64,000 bases of DNA. Source: JANQPX01 sp039197065 (lineage in GTDB: Bacteria > Pseudomonadota > Alphaproteobacteria > Geminicoccales > Geminicoccaceae). Where the stretch lies: contig JBCCUL010000026.1 of NCBI GenBank assembly GCA_039197065.1, positions 24,234 through 88,233 on the forward strand, given 5' to 3'. This document shows, in pieces, positions 25,162-34,242 of this stretch. The notes under the pieces were generated by a model that saw nothing but the letters and a program-made list of their open reading frames with translations, was not told where the DNA came from and did not search any database. Numbering within the stretch: the first letter of the stretch is position 1; each line of letters begins with the position of its first letter. Both the position numbers and the translations under genes were made by a program.

Positions 25162-25998
25162 TTATTTGTCGCTTTCGACCAAGCCTTTGATAAACAAGCG
25201 TTGCATGGCCACCACCACGATAATGGGCGGGACCATGGCAAGGATCGCAGTCGCCATGGTGACCGGCCAGTTGCCCCAGTCATCGGCAGTCGGCAGCATC
25301 TGTTTGATGCCCATCACGATGGTGTTCATCTCGGGATCGGTGGTGATCAGCAACGGCCAGAGATACTGGTTCCAGCCATAGATGAAGAGGATGACGAACA
25401 AGGCCGCGATATTGGTGCGCGACAGCGGCAGCAGAATGCTCCACATGAAGCGCAGCGGCCCCGCACCGTCGATTCGGGACGCTTCCACCAGCTCGTCAGG
25501 CACGGTCATGAAGAACTGACGAAAGAGGAAGGTCGCCGTCGCTGATGCGATCAGGGGGAGAATCAGGCCGGTATAGCTGTTCAGGAGGCCGAGATTGGCG
25601 GCGATCTCGTAGGTCGGGACGATCCTGACTTCGACCGGCAGCATCAGCGTGATGAAGATGGTCCAGAAGCAGAGCTGCCGGAAAGGAAAGCGGAAATAGA
25701 CGATCGCAAAGGCGGAGAGAAAGGAGATCACGATCTTGCCCACCGCGATGCCTGTTGCCATCACCAGACTGTTCCAGAGCATCTTCGAGACCGGCACGTT
25801 GATGCCGGCGAACAGCGCGTCGCTATAGTTCTGAACCAGATGCGGCCCCGGAACCAGGGGCAGCGGCGGCTGCACGATGTCCCGGTTGGTCACCGTGGAT
25901 GCGATGAAGGTCAAGTAGATCGGAAAGATCACGATCGCGATGCCGAGGATCAGCACCCCATGCGTCACCCAAGTCCGCCACCCCCCTTCACCGACCAT
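25162..25998 (-). CDS. ugpE: sn-Glycerol-3-phosphate-type ABC transporter permease UgpE
   Basis: One of two inner-membrane permeases for sn-glycerol-3-phosphate or glycerophosphodiester uptake. Six hydrophobic helices are visible. The cytoplasmic EAA loop reads ELVEASRIDGAGPLRFMWSILLP (near residues 165-187). The C-terminus QRLFIKGLVESDK matches the UgpE consensus. It is third in a ugpB-ugpA-ugpE order. No ugpC ATPase gene follows; an alpha/beta hydrolase is next. Confidence 0.9.
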   Translation of the reverse strand: MVGEGGWRTWVTHGVLILGIAIVIFPIYLTFIASTVTNRDIVQPPLPLVPGPHLVQNYSDALFAGINVPVSKMLWNSLVMATGIAVGKIVISFLSAFAIVYFRFPFRQLCFWTIFITLMLPVEVRIVPTYEIAANLGLLNSYTGLILPLIASATATFLFRQFFMTVPDELVEASRIDGAGPLRFMWSILLPLSRTNIAALFVILFIYGWNQYLWPLLITTDPEMNTIVMGIKQMLPTADDWGNWPVTMATAILAMVPPIIVVVAMQRLFIKGLVESDK

Positions 25999-26101
25999 GG
26001 GATGATCCGCCTTGAGGCTGTCGCGGTTCCGACATGGCTGGCGTCACCAAGTGGATGGACGTCTCGATTTTGTACACAGGCAAGTAACCCCTCTAGCGGC
26101 G

Positions 26102-26983
26102 CTAGTAGTGGACCTTTCGTTCGATGTAGCGGAACTGGACGACCGTGAGCGCGATGACGATGAACATCAGGAGCACGGACTGGGCGGCGGAGGCGCCGAG
26201 GTCCTGGCCGACGAAGCCATCGGCATAGACCTTGTAGACCAGGATGGTGGTCGAGCGTCCCGGGCCGCCTGAGGTGACCGTATGGATGATGCCGAAGGTC
26301 TCGAAGAAGGCGTAGGTCAGATTGATGACCAAAAGGAAGAAGGTGGTGGGCGACAGGAGCGGGAAGACGATCTTCCAAAAGCGCTGCCAGGGCCCGGCGC
26401 CATCGAGGGCGGCGGCTTCGACCACGCTTTTCGGGATCGCCTGCAGGCCCGCGAGGAAGAAAAGGAAGTTGTAGGAAATCTGCTTCCAGGAGGCGGCGAT
26501 CACCACAAGCAGCATCGCCTCGCCGCCATTCAGCACATGGTTCCAGCGATAGCCGATTTCCTTGAGGCCATAGGCGATCAAGCCGATCGACGGGTTGAAG
26601 AGAAAGAGCCACATGACGCCGGCGATTGCGGGCGCTACGGCATAGGGCCAGATCACCAGCGTGCGATAGCCGGTCGCCCCTTTGATCACACGGTCGGCGA
26701 ACACCGCGAGCAGCAAAGCGACGCTCATCGAAAGGGCGGTGACGGCGAAGCTGAAGACGCCGGTGACCCAAAGGGCTTCTACATAGTAACGGTCACTGAG
26801 AACGTACGAAAAATTCTCGAACCAGACGAACTGGCTGCCGAGGCCGAATGGGTCTGCCACCAGGAAGGACTGATAGATCGCCTGGCTCGCCGGCCAGAGA
26901 AAGAAAACGACGGTGACCACGAGCTGTGGCGCGAGCAGCAGATAGGGCAGCGCCCTATTATGGAAAACGACCCTCTTCTCCAT
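26102..26983 (-). CDS. ugpA: sn-Glycerol-3-phosphate-type ABC transporter permease UgpA
   Basis: Partner permease of UgpE. It starts MEKRVVFHNRALPYLLLAPQL, as UgpA proteins do, and has six helices. The EAA loop is KSVVEAAALDGAGPWQRFWKIVFP (near residues 190-212), and the protein ends RYIERKVHY. The gap to ugpE is about 100 bp and to ugpB about 140 bp, with no gene in either. Confidence 0.9.
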   Translation of the reverse strand: MEKRVVFHNRALPYLLLAPQLVVTVVFFLWPASQAIYQSFLVADPFGLGSQFVWFENFSYVLSDRYYVEALWVTGVFSFAVTALSMSVALLLAVFADRVIKGATGYRTLVIWPYAVAPAIAGVMWLFLFNPSIGLIAYGLKEIGYRWNHVLNGGEAMLLVVIAASWKQISYNFLFFLAGLQAIPKSVVEAAALDGAGPWQRFWKIVFPLLSPTTFFLLVINLTYAFFETFGIIHTVTSGGPGRSTTILVYKVYADGFVGQDLGASAAQSVLLMFIVIALTVVQFRYIERKVHY

Positions 26984-27125
26984 GTGGTGCGACCACCTCG
27001 TTTACTTGTGGGCGCTTTCCACGAACGCGTCCTTCACGGGAAGGGGTTGCGGACAGCTTGTTGGCAAGGGTTCGGGAGGACAGCGGAGCCCGGATATGCG
27101 CGCTCCGCCGCCAAGTCCCAAAAAA

Positions 27126-28442
27126 TTACTGCGCCGAACGCTCGAAGCGCCGGAGCAGTTCGTTGCCACGGCTGACCGCGTCGTCGAGAGCCGCCTGCGC
27201 TTCCTTGTCGCCGGACCAGACCGCCTCCAGCTCCTCGTCGATGATCGCGCGGATCTGATCGAAGCTGCCGAGGCGCAGCCCCTTGGAATTCGCGGTCGGC
27301 GCTTTGCCAGTCATCTGGATGACGGCGATGTCCGTGCCCGGGTTCTCGTCATAGAAGCCCTGCTCCTTGGTCAGCTCGTAGGCGGCGGACGTGATCGGCA
27401 GGTAGCCGGTGTCCTGATGCCACTGGGCCTGCACCTCCGGCGAGGAGAGGTAGTTGAAGAACGCCGCGACGCCCTTGTAGGCCTCGTCCTCATGCCCGGC
27501 CATCACCCAGAGCGAGGCGCCGCCGATGATGGTGTTCTGCGGCGCGCTCCCGACGCTGTCCCAATAGGGCAGATTGACCACGGAGAACGGGAATTCGGCC
27601 TCGGCCTTCACGCCGGCATAGCCGGCCGAGCTCTCGGTGAAGAGCGCGCATTCGCCCGAACGGAACCGCGCCCCGCCCTCATTGCGCCGGCCGCTGTAGA
27701 TGAAGAGCCCGTTCTCGGACCACTCGCCCATCTTGGCGACGTGGGCTGCCTGCACTTCACCGTTGAAGGCAAGCTCGGTGTTCAGCGCCGAGAAGCCGTT
27801 GTCCTCGGTGGCGAATGGCACATCGTGATAGGCGCTGAGATTTTCCAGATGCACCCAGGACTGCCAGGCCGTGGTCAGCGGGCATTCATTGCCGGCGTCT
27901 TTCAGCGCCACCAGAAGCTCTTCGACGTCACCCCAGGTCGCGGGCGCCGCCTCGGGATCGAGCCCCGCCTCTTCAAGCGCCGACTTGTTGATGTAAAGCA
28001 CCGGTGTCGAGCTGTTATATGGCAGGGACAGCATGTCCCCTTCGGGCGTGGTGTAATAGCCGGTGACCGCGGCGAGATAGGCGCTCGGGTCGAACTCCAG
28101 GCCGCTCTCGGCCATCACCTCATAGACCGGCCTGACGGCACCCTCGGCGGCCATCATGGTTGCCGTGCCGACCTCGAACACCTGCAGGATATGCGGCTGC
28201 TCGCCGGCGCGGAACGCGGCGATGCCGGCATTCAGGGTTTCCGAATAGTTACCCTTGTTGCTCTGCACGACGACGTAGTCGGACTGGGAGGCGTTGAAGT
28301 CATCAACCTGCTTCGCCAGCAGCTCGCCCAATCGACCGGTGAAGGCATGCCACCATTGAATCTCCGTGGCCGCCTGGGCAGCGCTTAGAGGCAATATGCT
28401 CGCACTCACCAGTGCCGCCGCCAGTAACGATGTCCGTTTCAT
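27126..28442 (-). CDS. ugpB: sn-Glycerol-3-phosphate-type ABC transporter substrate-binding protein UgpB
   Basis: Periplasmic binding protein of the Ugp system. A signal peptide (residues 1-25, ending AAQA) precedes the mature start ATEIQWWHAFTG, and the motif ESSAGYAGV and the region around YNSSTPVLYIN are typical of UgpB. The 438-residue length fits. ATG 28442 has GGGAG about seven bases upstream; the open frame to 28490 is upstream sequence. It is divergent from dddL and shares a 256-bp promoter region with it. Confidence 0.9.
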   Translation of the reverse strand: MKRTSLLAAALVSASILPLSAAQAATEIQWWHAFTGRLGELLAKQVDDFNASQSDYVVVQSNKGNYSETLNAGIAAFRAGEQPHILQVFEVGTATMMAAEGAVRPVYEVMAESGLEFDPSAYLAAVTGYYTTPEGDMLSLPYNSSTPVLYINKSALEEAGLDPEAAPATWGDVEELLVALKDAGNECPLTTAWQSWVHLENLSAYHDVPFATEDNGFSALNTELAFNGEVQAAHVAKMGEWSENGLFIYSGRRNEGGARFRSGECALFTESSAGYAGVKAEAEFPFSVVNLPYWDSVGSAPQNTIIGGASLWVMAGHEDEAYKGVAAFFNYLSSPEVQAQWHQDTGYLPITSAAYELTKEQGFYDENPGTDIAVIQMTGKAPTANSKGLRLGSFDQIRAIIDEELEAVWSGDKEAQAALDDAVSRGNELLRRFERSAQ

Positions 28443-28652
28443 CACGCTCTCCCTCTCCGTCTGTTTGACGGATTTTTGCAAAGAAGCCATCCCATGCGAC
28501 TACCGTAAAACCGTGACACGCAAAAGACCACTGCCGACGATGCATCGAGGTGCTGCCCGCGTGGGCAGGCCTCCGACGTGCCGCTGGCGGAATGAACGTC
28601 TTTCCAGGCTCCGCTCACAATTTCAGCAGCGTTGACTGGCCATTGAGCTTCG

Positions 28653-28671
28653 TGTCTCTAGCTCAGAGACA
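28653..28671. promoter_or_regulatory. Perfect palindrome (candidate operator) before dddL
   Basis: TGTCTCT-AGCTC-AGAGACA is a perfect 7-5-7 inverted repeat ending 27 bp before the dddL start codon. A TTGACT hexamer at 28632-28637 would put a -10 element inside the palindrome, so a bound repressor would block dddL transcription. The regulator is not identified. Confidence 0.55.
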
Positions 28672-28698
28672 GACCCACAACAAAGGTGATCATAACCA

Positions 28699-29349
28699 GT
28701 GACGGAAATCTGCCTCAGCAGCAGGCCAAGCTGGATTTATCTGCTGCGAGAGTTCTATGAGGTCTATCGCTATCTGCCATCGGGCGGCAGCTCCCTGATC
28801 AGAGCGCACCAGAAGGCCGTGCGCGAAGCGATCAGCCGCGTGATGACCGCAAATGCGGTCCTGGAACTCGGCGAACGGATCGACAAATCGGTGACCGCTC
28901 ATTTCCGGCGCGCGCTCGACGAGGGACGCAGAGAGCGTCACGCCGACATGATCAGATCGATCGATGTCATCAGCGATCATCTGAACTGGCAATATGGCTA
29001 TGAGAAGGTGCCGCGCGGGCTCAAAGACAAGTATGCCTATGCCGAGCTTTGCGCACCCTCAGGGCCGATCGTTTCCGAAGAGGTCATTCTCGGGCTGGTT
29101 CTGTTCGCGCCCGCCTGCACCTATCCGGCACATGCTCATGACGGCATCACCGAAAGCTATATCTGCCTCTCCGGCGCCGTCTCCGAAAATCACCAGGGCG
29201 TTTATGCGCCCGGGTCCCTGATCTTCAATCCACCCAACCAGCACCATCGCATCACAGTATCCGACCGCGAGCCCGCACTGATGGCTTACGCATGGATCGG
29301 TCCGCGCGAGAAGCTGCTGAACCAGAAAATGGTGTTCAGCCGCCGCTGA
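28699..29349 (+). CDS. dddL: DMSP lyase, DddL-type cupin
   Basis: DddL cleaves dimethylsulfoniopropionate to dimethyl sulfide and acrylate. The protein shows the DddL-type block YGYEKVPRGLKDKYAYAE followed by the cupin metal motif YPAHAHDGITESYI (His, His, Glu, Tyr; near residues 137-150) and the distal HHRI histidine after YAPGSLIFNPP. The 216-residue length is close to known DddL. The start is GTG 28699 with a weak upstream AAAGG. It stands alone, divergent from ugpB; the acuI/acuR genes that sometimes accompany dddL are not in the window. Family identity rests on recalled consensus, so another cupin DMSP lyase type (DddQ/DddW) is a minor alternative. Confidence 0.85.
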   Translation: MTEICLSSRPSWIYLLREFYEVYRYLPSGGSSLIRAHQKAVREAISRVMTANAVLELGERIDKSVTAHFRRALDEGRRERHADMIRSIDVISDHLNWQYGYEKVPRGLKDKYAYAELCAPSGPIVSEEVILGLVLFAPACTYPAHAHDGITESYICLSGAVSENHQGVYAPGSLIFNPPNQHHRITVSDREPALMAYAWIGPREKLLNQKMVFSRR

Positions 29350-29401
29350 GACGACGTTCGGACGTCGGGAGGGAACGCTCGGAGGGCACCGCGCCGCGGC
29401 T

Positions 29402-29917
29402 TCAGACCTCGTAGGTCAGAATGCTGCGCACGTCTCCGCCCACCGTCTCGCGTCCTTTGAGCCAGATCAGCTCGATCAGGCAGAGCGTGCCGACAACCTC
29501 GGCGCCGATATTCTCGAGCAGTGTCTTGGTCGCACCCGCCGTGCCGCCGGTCGCCAGCAGGTCGTCGACGATCAGCACCCGGTTGCCGGGCTGGATGAAG
29601 CCCTCCGAGATCTCGATCGTGTCGGTGCCATATTCGAGATCGTAGGTGTGGTTGATCACGGCACCCGGCAGCTTGCCCTGCTTGCGCACAAGCACCAGGC
29701 CGATCTTGGAGACCGCAGCGAGCGGGGCGCCGAAGAGAAAGCCGCGGCTCTCGATGGCGACGATGTGATCCGGCTTGGTGTCCTCGACGACCTTGTGCAG
29801 CTTGTCGAGAGCGTGGGCGAAGGCCTCGCCGTTCATCAACAGGGTGGTGATATCGTAAAACAGAATTCCCGGCTGCGGAAAGTCGGGAATCGTGCGGATG
29901 TGGGCTTTCAGGTCCAT
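29402..29917 (-). CDS. apt: Adenine phosphoribosyltransferase
   Basis: Purine salvage: adenine plus PRPP gives AMP. The type I PRTase signature VLIVDDLLATGGTA is near residue 113, and the N-terminal IPDFPQPGILFYDIT and ESRGFLFGAPLA segments are diagnostic of Apt. The 171-residue length is normal. It lies 35 bp downstream of a nucleoside-type BMP ABC transporter on the same strand, which fits co-regulation of uptake and salvage of purines. Confidence 0.95.
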   Translation of the reverse strand: MDLKAHIRTIPDFPQPGILFYDITTLLMNGEAFAHALDKLHKVVEDTKPDHIVAIESRGFLFGAPLAAVSKIGLVLVRKQGKLPGAVINHTYDLEYGTDTIEISEGFIQPGNRVLIVDDLLATGGTAGATKTLLENIGAEVVGTLCLIELIWLKGRETVGGDVRSILTYEV

Positions 29918-29952
29918 GGTCAGACGCTCTTTCCGTTTGCGTTCCTTGCAGT

Positions 29953-30903
29953 TTAAACTCTGTCGCCGCGCCGGAAAGGCTGCAGCAGCGCTTTGGGGTA
30001 TTCTGCCCTTCTCGCCATCACGATCATCGCCAGAATGGACAGTAGATAGGGCAGCATCAGGAAGAACTGATACGGGATGATGGCGCCGGCGCTTTGCTGG
30101 GCGCGCACCTGTAGGGCTTCGAGGCCGGCGAAGATCAGCGCGCCGAGCAGGGCCTTGCCGGGACGCCAGGAGGCGAAGATGACCAGCGCCACGCAGATCC
30201 AGCCGCGGCCGTTGATCATGTTGAAATAGAAGGCGTCGAACCAGGACATGGTGATGAACGCGCCGCCGATGGCCATCAGACCGCTGCCCACCATGACGGC
30301 TCCGGTACGGATCGCCAGCACGTTGAGGCCCTGGGCTTCCACAGCGACCGGGTTCTCGCCAGCCATGCGCACGGCGAGACCAAGTGGTGTGCGGAAAAGC
30401 ACGTACCAGACCGTCGGCACCGTGAGGAAGGCCAGGTAAGTGAGCGGGGATTGGGTGAAGAGCGCCTCGCCGACGATCGGCAGATCCGAGAGCAAGGGAA
30501 TGGGCACTGCCTTGAAGGGCTCAATCTTGGGAGGCGTGGTCGCATCGGGCAGCAGCATACGGTAGACGAAATAGCTAAGCGACGCCGCCGCCATCGTGAT
30601 CCCGATCCCGGTGACATGCTGCGAGAGGCCGAGATGCACGGTGAAGAGCGCGTGCAGGAGCCCGAAGATCATGCCCATGGCTGCTGCGAACAGGACCCCG
30701 TCCCAGAGGCCGCCGCCCTGATAAACCCACATCCAGCCGGACATGGCGCCGACGGTCATGATCCCCTCGATGCCGAGGTTCAACACCCCTGCCCGCTCGC
30801 AGATCAGCTCGCCGAGCGTGCCGAAGATGAGCGGGCTCATGATGCGCACGGTCGCGGCCCAGAAGCCGGCGGTGAGGAGGATGTCCAGGATCTCGCCCAT
30901 CAC
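29953..30903 (-). CDS. BMP-type (nucleoside) ABC transporter permease 2
   Basis: A BPD_transp_2-family inner-membrane permease. The hallmark LGELICERAGVLNLGIEGIMTVGAM (residues about 30-54) is shared with purine-nucleoside permeases such as NupQ/BmpF. About eight hydrophobic helices follow. It overlaps the preceding permease gene as ATGA and is followed by apt, which points to purine nucleobases or nucleosides as substrate. Confidence 0.9.
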   Translation of the reverse strand: MMGEILDILLTAGFWAATVRIMSPLIFGTLGELICERAGVLNLGIEGIMTVGAMSGWMWVYQGGGLWDGVLFAAAMGMIFGLLHALFTVHLGLSQHVTGIGITMAAASLSYFVYRMLLPDATTPPKIEPFKAVPIPLLSDLPIVGEALFTQSPLTYLAFLTVPTVWYVLFRTPLGLAVRMAGENPVAVEAQGLNVLAIRTGAVMVGSGLMAIGGAFITMSWFDAFYFNMINGRGWICVALVIFASWRPGKALLGALIFAGLEALQVRAQQSAGAIIPYQFFLMLPYLLSILAMIVMARRAEYPKALLQPFRRGDRV

Positions 30904-31952
30904 CCCCTCCAGCGCACGCGGTATTGGGCGAGCATGGCGGCGACCAGCATGGCGAGCACGGAGATGCCGACCATGACATCGGCGAGATAGGTCGGGATGT
31001 TGACGGCGCGGCTCATAGCGTCGGCGCCGACGAACATGGCGGACAGGAAGATCGCTGAGGGCACCACCGCGAGGGGGTGAAGCTGGGCGAGCATGGCGAC
31101 GGCAATGCCGGTGTAGCCGAAGCCCGGCGACAGATCGAGCGTCAGATAGCCCTTGAGCCCGGCGACCTCGCTCACCCCCGCCATGCCGGCAAGGCCGCCC
31201 GAGATCATCGCGGTGACGATGATCGTGCGGCCAACGGGGATGCCGGCGAACTCGGCGGCTTTCGCGTTGTGGCCGACGGCGCGGATCTCGAAGCCCTTAA
31301 CGGTCGTGCGCATCATCACGAAGACAAGGACCGCCGCCGCCAGGGCGATGATCAGGCCGAGATGCAAACGCCCCTTGGCGAGCAGCGGCGGCAGCACGCC
31401 CTCATCGATGATCGAGGCGGCCTGCGGCCAGCCCAGGGCCATCGGGTCCTTCCAGGGCCCCTCGATCAGATAGCCGACCAGAAGGATGACGACGAAGTTG
31501 AGAAGCAGCGTGGTAACGACTTCGTCGACATTGAGGCGGGTCTTCAGGAGGACCGGAACGATCAGGAGGGCGCCGCCGGCAAGCGCGCCTGCGATCATAA
31601 GGAACGGGATCATCAGAACGGGTGGCAAGGTGAGCAGGCCGGTGCCGAAGAAGGTTGCGGCGAGTGCGCCGGCATAGAGCTGACCCTCGCCGCCGATATT
31701 GTAGAACTTTGCGCGAAAAGCGACGGCTGCCGCAAGGCCCGTGAAGATCAGCGGAATGGAACGGGTCAGTGTTTCGTTCAGCGCAAAGGCGGAACCGAAC
31801 GCACCTTTGAGGAGAAGCACATAGGCTTCGGGTACCGAGACGCCCGCCCAGAGAATGAGCGCCGAGCAGAGAAAGAGCGCTGCAGCGACCGCAAAGACCG
31901 GCGCAAGCCCGACCCTGAGCCAGGAGACCGTCTCCCTGGGCTCAATCCGCAT
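30900..31952 (-). CDS. BMP-type (nucleoside) ABC transporter permease 1
   Basis: The paired permease (NupP/BmpG-like). It shows KGAFGSAFALNETLTRSIPLIFTGLAAAVAFRAKFYNIGGEGQ-type sequence near residues 50-95, split here into KFYNIGGEGQLY and TRSIPLIFTGLA, and ends with the GYTGIAVAML block. ATG 31952 lies inside the ATPase gene's 3' end (11-bp overlap) and replaces a longer frame reaching 32018. It overlaps the next permease as ATGA. Confidence 0.9.
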   Translation of the reverse strand: MRIEPRETVSWLRVGLAPVFAVAAALFLCSALILWAGVSVPEAYVLLLKGAFGSAFALNETLTRSIPLIFTGLAAAVAFRAKFYNIGGEGQLYAGALAATFFGTGLLTLPPVLMIPFLMIAGALAGGALLIVPVLLKTRLNVDEVVTTLLLNFVVILLVGYLIEGPWKDPMALGWPQAASIIDEGVLPPLLAKGRLHLGLIIALAAAVLVFVMMRTTVKGFEIRAVGHNAKAAEFAGIPVGRTIIVTAMISGGLAGMAGVSEVAGLKGYLTLDLSPGFGYTGIAVAMLAQLHPLAVVPSAIFLSAMFVGADAMSRAVNIPTYLADVMVGISVLAMLVAAMLAQYRVRWRG

Positions 31953-33483
31953 GGCCGGCTCCGACAAGTCCAGCCTCGACGCGCCCTGTCGCGCGCTGCG
32001 CCGACATTTGGAGGCCAAGGTCGGCGATGGTCCATTCAGCGGTCGGGCGGAGGTCGCTCAAACGGCCGTCCCGGATGACGGCGAGACGATCGGTGAACGC
32101 CATCAGCTCATCGAGATCCTCGGACATCAGGAGGATGGCGGCGCCGCGCTCGCGGGCCTCGAGCAGCTGACTTTGCACATAGGCGATGGCGCCCTCGTCC
32201 AGACCGCGGATCGGCTGGTTCGCGAGGATGAAAGCGGGCTCCGGCGAAAGAGCGCGGGCCAGGATGAGCTTTTGCATATTGCCGCCCGAAAGCAGCCGGG
32301 TCTCGGCCGACGCCCCCTTGCAGCGGATATCGAACGCTTCGATCAGCCGGTCGGCACGGCTGAGCGCGGCTTTTCGATCGATGAAGCCGGCGCGGCTGAT
32401 GGCGGGATTTCGAAGGTCCTCGCTCGCGAGATTCTCCCAGACCGCCATCTCGCCGACCACGCCGCTCGCCTGCCGGTCCTCGGGAATGCGGCCGACGCCA
32501 CGCTCCACCAGGTGACGGGGGGACACGCCCCTGATGCTTTGCCCCAGGTGCTCGACCTTGCCTTCGAAATCCGGCCGCAGCCCGGAGAGCACATCGGCCA
32601 GGGCTGACTGACCGTTGCCGGCAACACCGGCAATGCCGACGATCTCATAGGCCCGCACATTCAGGTCAACTTGGTCAAGAAGCAGACGCCCATCGTCACT
32701 TTTAAGGATTAGGCCTTCGACGTCCAAAACCGCGTCGCCGGCGGCGACCCGGTCGAGGGCGGGCCGTTCGACCTCGCGGCCGACCATCATCTCGGCAAGC
32801 CTGCGGCGATCGGCGGCCTCGGTCTCGACGATGCCGACCAGTTTTCCAGCGCGGAGCACGGCAACCCGATCGCTGATCGCGAGGATCTCGTGAAGCTTGT
32901 GCGAAATGAAAATGACGGCGAGGCCATCGGCGGTCAGCGCCTTCAGGGTTCGGAACAGCTGCTCCGTCTCTCCAGGCGTCAAAACGGCCGTCGGCTCATC
33001 CAGAATAAGGACGCGGCTGTCCCGATAGAGCGCTTTTAGAATCTCGACGCGCTGACGCTCACCCACTGATAGCGAGCGGACCGGCGCATCCGGATCGACG
33101 GCAAGGCCGAAGGTCTCGACGAGGCCAGCGATTTTCCGTTTCGCGCCAGTCTTGTCCTGACGCAGGGACCAGAGGCTTTCCGTACCGAGCGTGATGTTTT
33201 CGAGAACGGTGAGGTTGTCGGCGAGCGTGAAATGCTGATGCACCATGCCGATGCCCGCCTTGATCGCGGCATCGGTGGAGCCACCCGGCAATGGTCGACC
33301 ATCGACCTCGACGACGCCCTCATCGGCCTGGTAATGGCCAAAGAGGATGTTCATCAGCGTGGTCTTACCGGCGCCATTCTCACCGAGCAAGGCGAGGACC
33401 TCGCCGGGTTCGACGTCGAATGAGATGCCATCGTTCGCAGCAAGCGTCCCGAAACGCTTGGTTACGTTCCTAAAGGTCAGCAT
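31942..33483 (-). CDS. BMP-type ABC transporter ATP-binding protein (two ABC domains)
   Basis: A duplicated ATPase of 513 residues, as in sugar and nucleoside uptake systems. Domain 1 has Walker A GENGAGKTTLMN (near residue 34), LSVGERQRVEILKAL and Walker B VLILDEPTAVLTP. Domain 2 has a degenerate Walker A region (GVAGNGQSALA), LSGGNMQKLILARAL and FILANQPIRGLD, so only the first site is likely to hydrolyse ATP efficiently. The arrangement ATPase-permease-permease-apt is tightly packed. Confidence 0.92.
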   Translation of the reverse strand: MLTFRNVTKRFGTLAANDGISFDVEPGEVLALLGENGAGKTTLMNILFGHYQADEGVVEVDGRPLPGGSTDAAIKAGIGMVHQHFTLADNLTVLENITLGTESLWSLRQDKTGAKRKIAGLVETFGLAVDPDAPVRSLSVGERQRVEILKALYRDSRVLILDEPTAVLTPGETEQLFRTLKALTADGLAVIFISHKLHEILAISDRVAVLRAGKLVGIVETEAADRRRLAEMMVGREVERPALDRVAAGDAVLDVEGLILKSDDGRLLLDQVDLNVRAYEIVGIAGVAGNGQSALADVLSGLRPDFEGKVEHLGQSIRGVSPRHLVERGVGRIPEDRQASGVVGEMAVWENLASEDLRNPAISRAGFIDRKAALSRADRLIEAFDIRCKGASAETRLLSGGNMQKLILARALSPEPAFILANQPIRGLDEGAIAYVQSQLLEARERGAAILLMSEDLDELMAFTDRLAVIRDGRLSDLRPTAEWTIADLGLQMSAQRATGRVEAGLVGAGHAD

Positions 33484-33584
33484 CGACGTTCACGGCATGG
33501 CCGCCCCGACCTGCTTTCACGCCGGCCATCACGCAGCTAGGAATAGGCCTGTTGCATGAAGCGTCCGCGATCTCGGGAGCGTTT

Positions 33585-34187
33585 ATGAAGAAGGTTCCTT
33601 TTTCGATTGTCGACGGTTTTCCGGAATCCCAGCGAGATCTCGTCGTCCGCCTGTTCTGGCAGGCATTCAGGCAAAAGCTGAACCAGGTGATGCAACCGGA
33701 AACGAAAGCCCAGGCCTTTCTCCGGCGCGTGGCCGATCCTACCCATGCGGTTTCGGCCCTGTCGCCGGACGGCAGCGTCATCGGTATCGCCGGGTTCAAG
33801 ACGGCGAACGGTGCGTTCATCGGCGGTGGCCTCGGCGACATGTGCGCGGTCTATGGGATCGTCGGCGGCTTCTGGCGGGGTCTCCTGCTGTCATTGCTCG
33901 AACGTCCTCTGCAGGCGGAAACCCTGTTGATGGACGGTATCTTCGTGGGCAACGATGCGCGCGGCCAAGGCGTCGGCACCAGCTTGCTCACGGCCATCAA
34001 GGAGCGTGCGGTCGCCCGCGGATGCTCTCACGTCAGGCTCGACGTCATCGACAACAATCCACGAGCCCGCAGGCTCTACGAGCAACAGGGTTTCGTTGCC
34101 GAGGAGACGATCGAGATGGGCCCGCTGCTTCGCAGGCTCTTCCGGTTTCGACGGGCGACGACGATGATCTGGACCAAGACTGGTTGA
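33585..34187 (+). CDS. GNAT family N-acetyltransferase
   Basis: A predicted acetyl-CoA-dependent acetyltransferase. The acetyl-CoA pyrophosphate loop is VGNDARGQGVGTSLL (motif A, R/Q-x-x-G-x-G/A), followed by VRLDVIDNNPRARRLYEQQGF (motif B) near residues 155-175. ATG 33585 has GGGAG five bases upstream and is chosen over TTG 33552. The gene lies on the opposite strand between the BMP binding-protein gene and its ATPase/permease genes and so interrupts the transporter locus. The acceptor is unknown. Confidence 0.85.
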   Translation: MKKVPFSIVDGFPESQRDLVVRLFWQAFRQKLNQVMQPETKAQAFLRRVADPTHAVSALSPDGSVIGIAGFKTANGAFIGGGLGDMCAVYGIVGGFWRGLLLSLLERPLQAETLLMDGIFVGNDARGQGVGTSLLTAIKERAVARGCSHVRLDVIDNNPRARRLYEQQGFVAEETIEMGPLLRRLFRFRRATTMIWTKTG

Positions 34188-34242
34188 CGAGTAAGCCCGA
34201 TACCCGACCATCGCCATATCGCTCTCCCGCCGCGTTCGGGCC

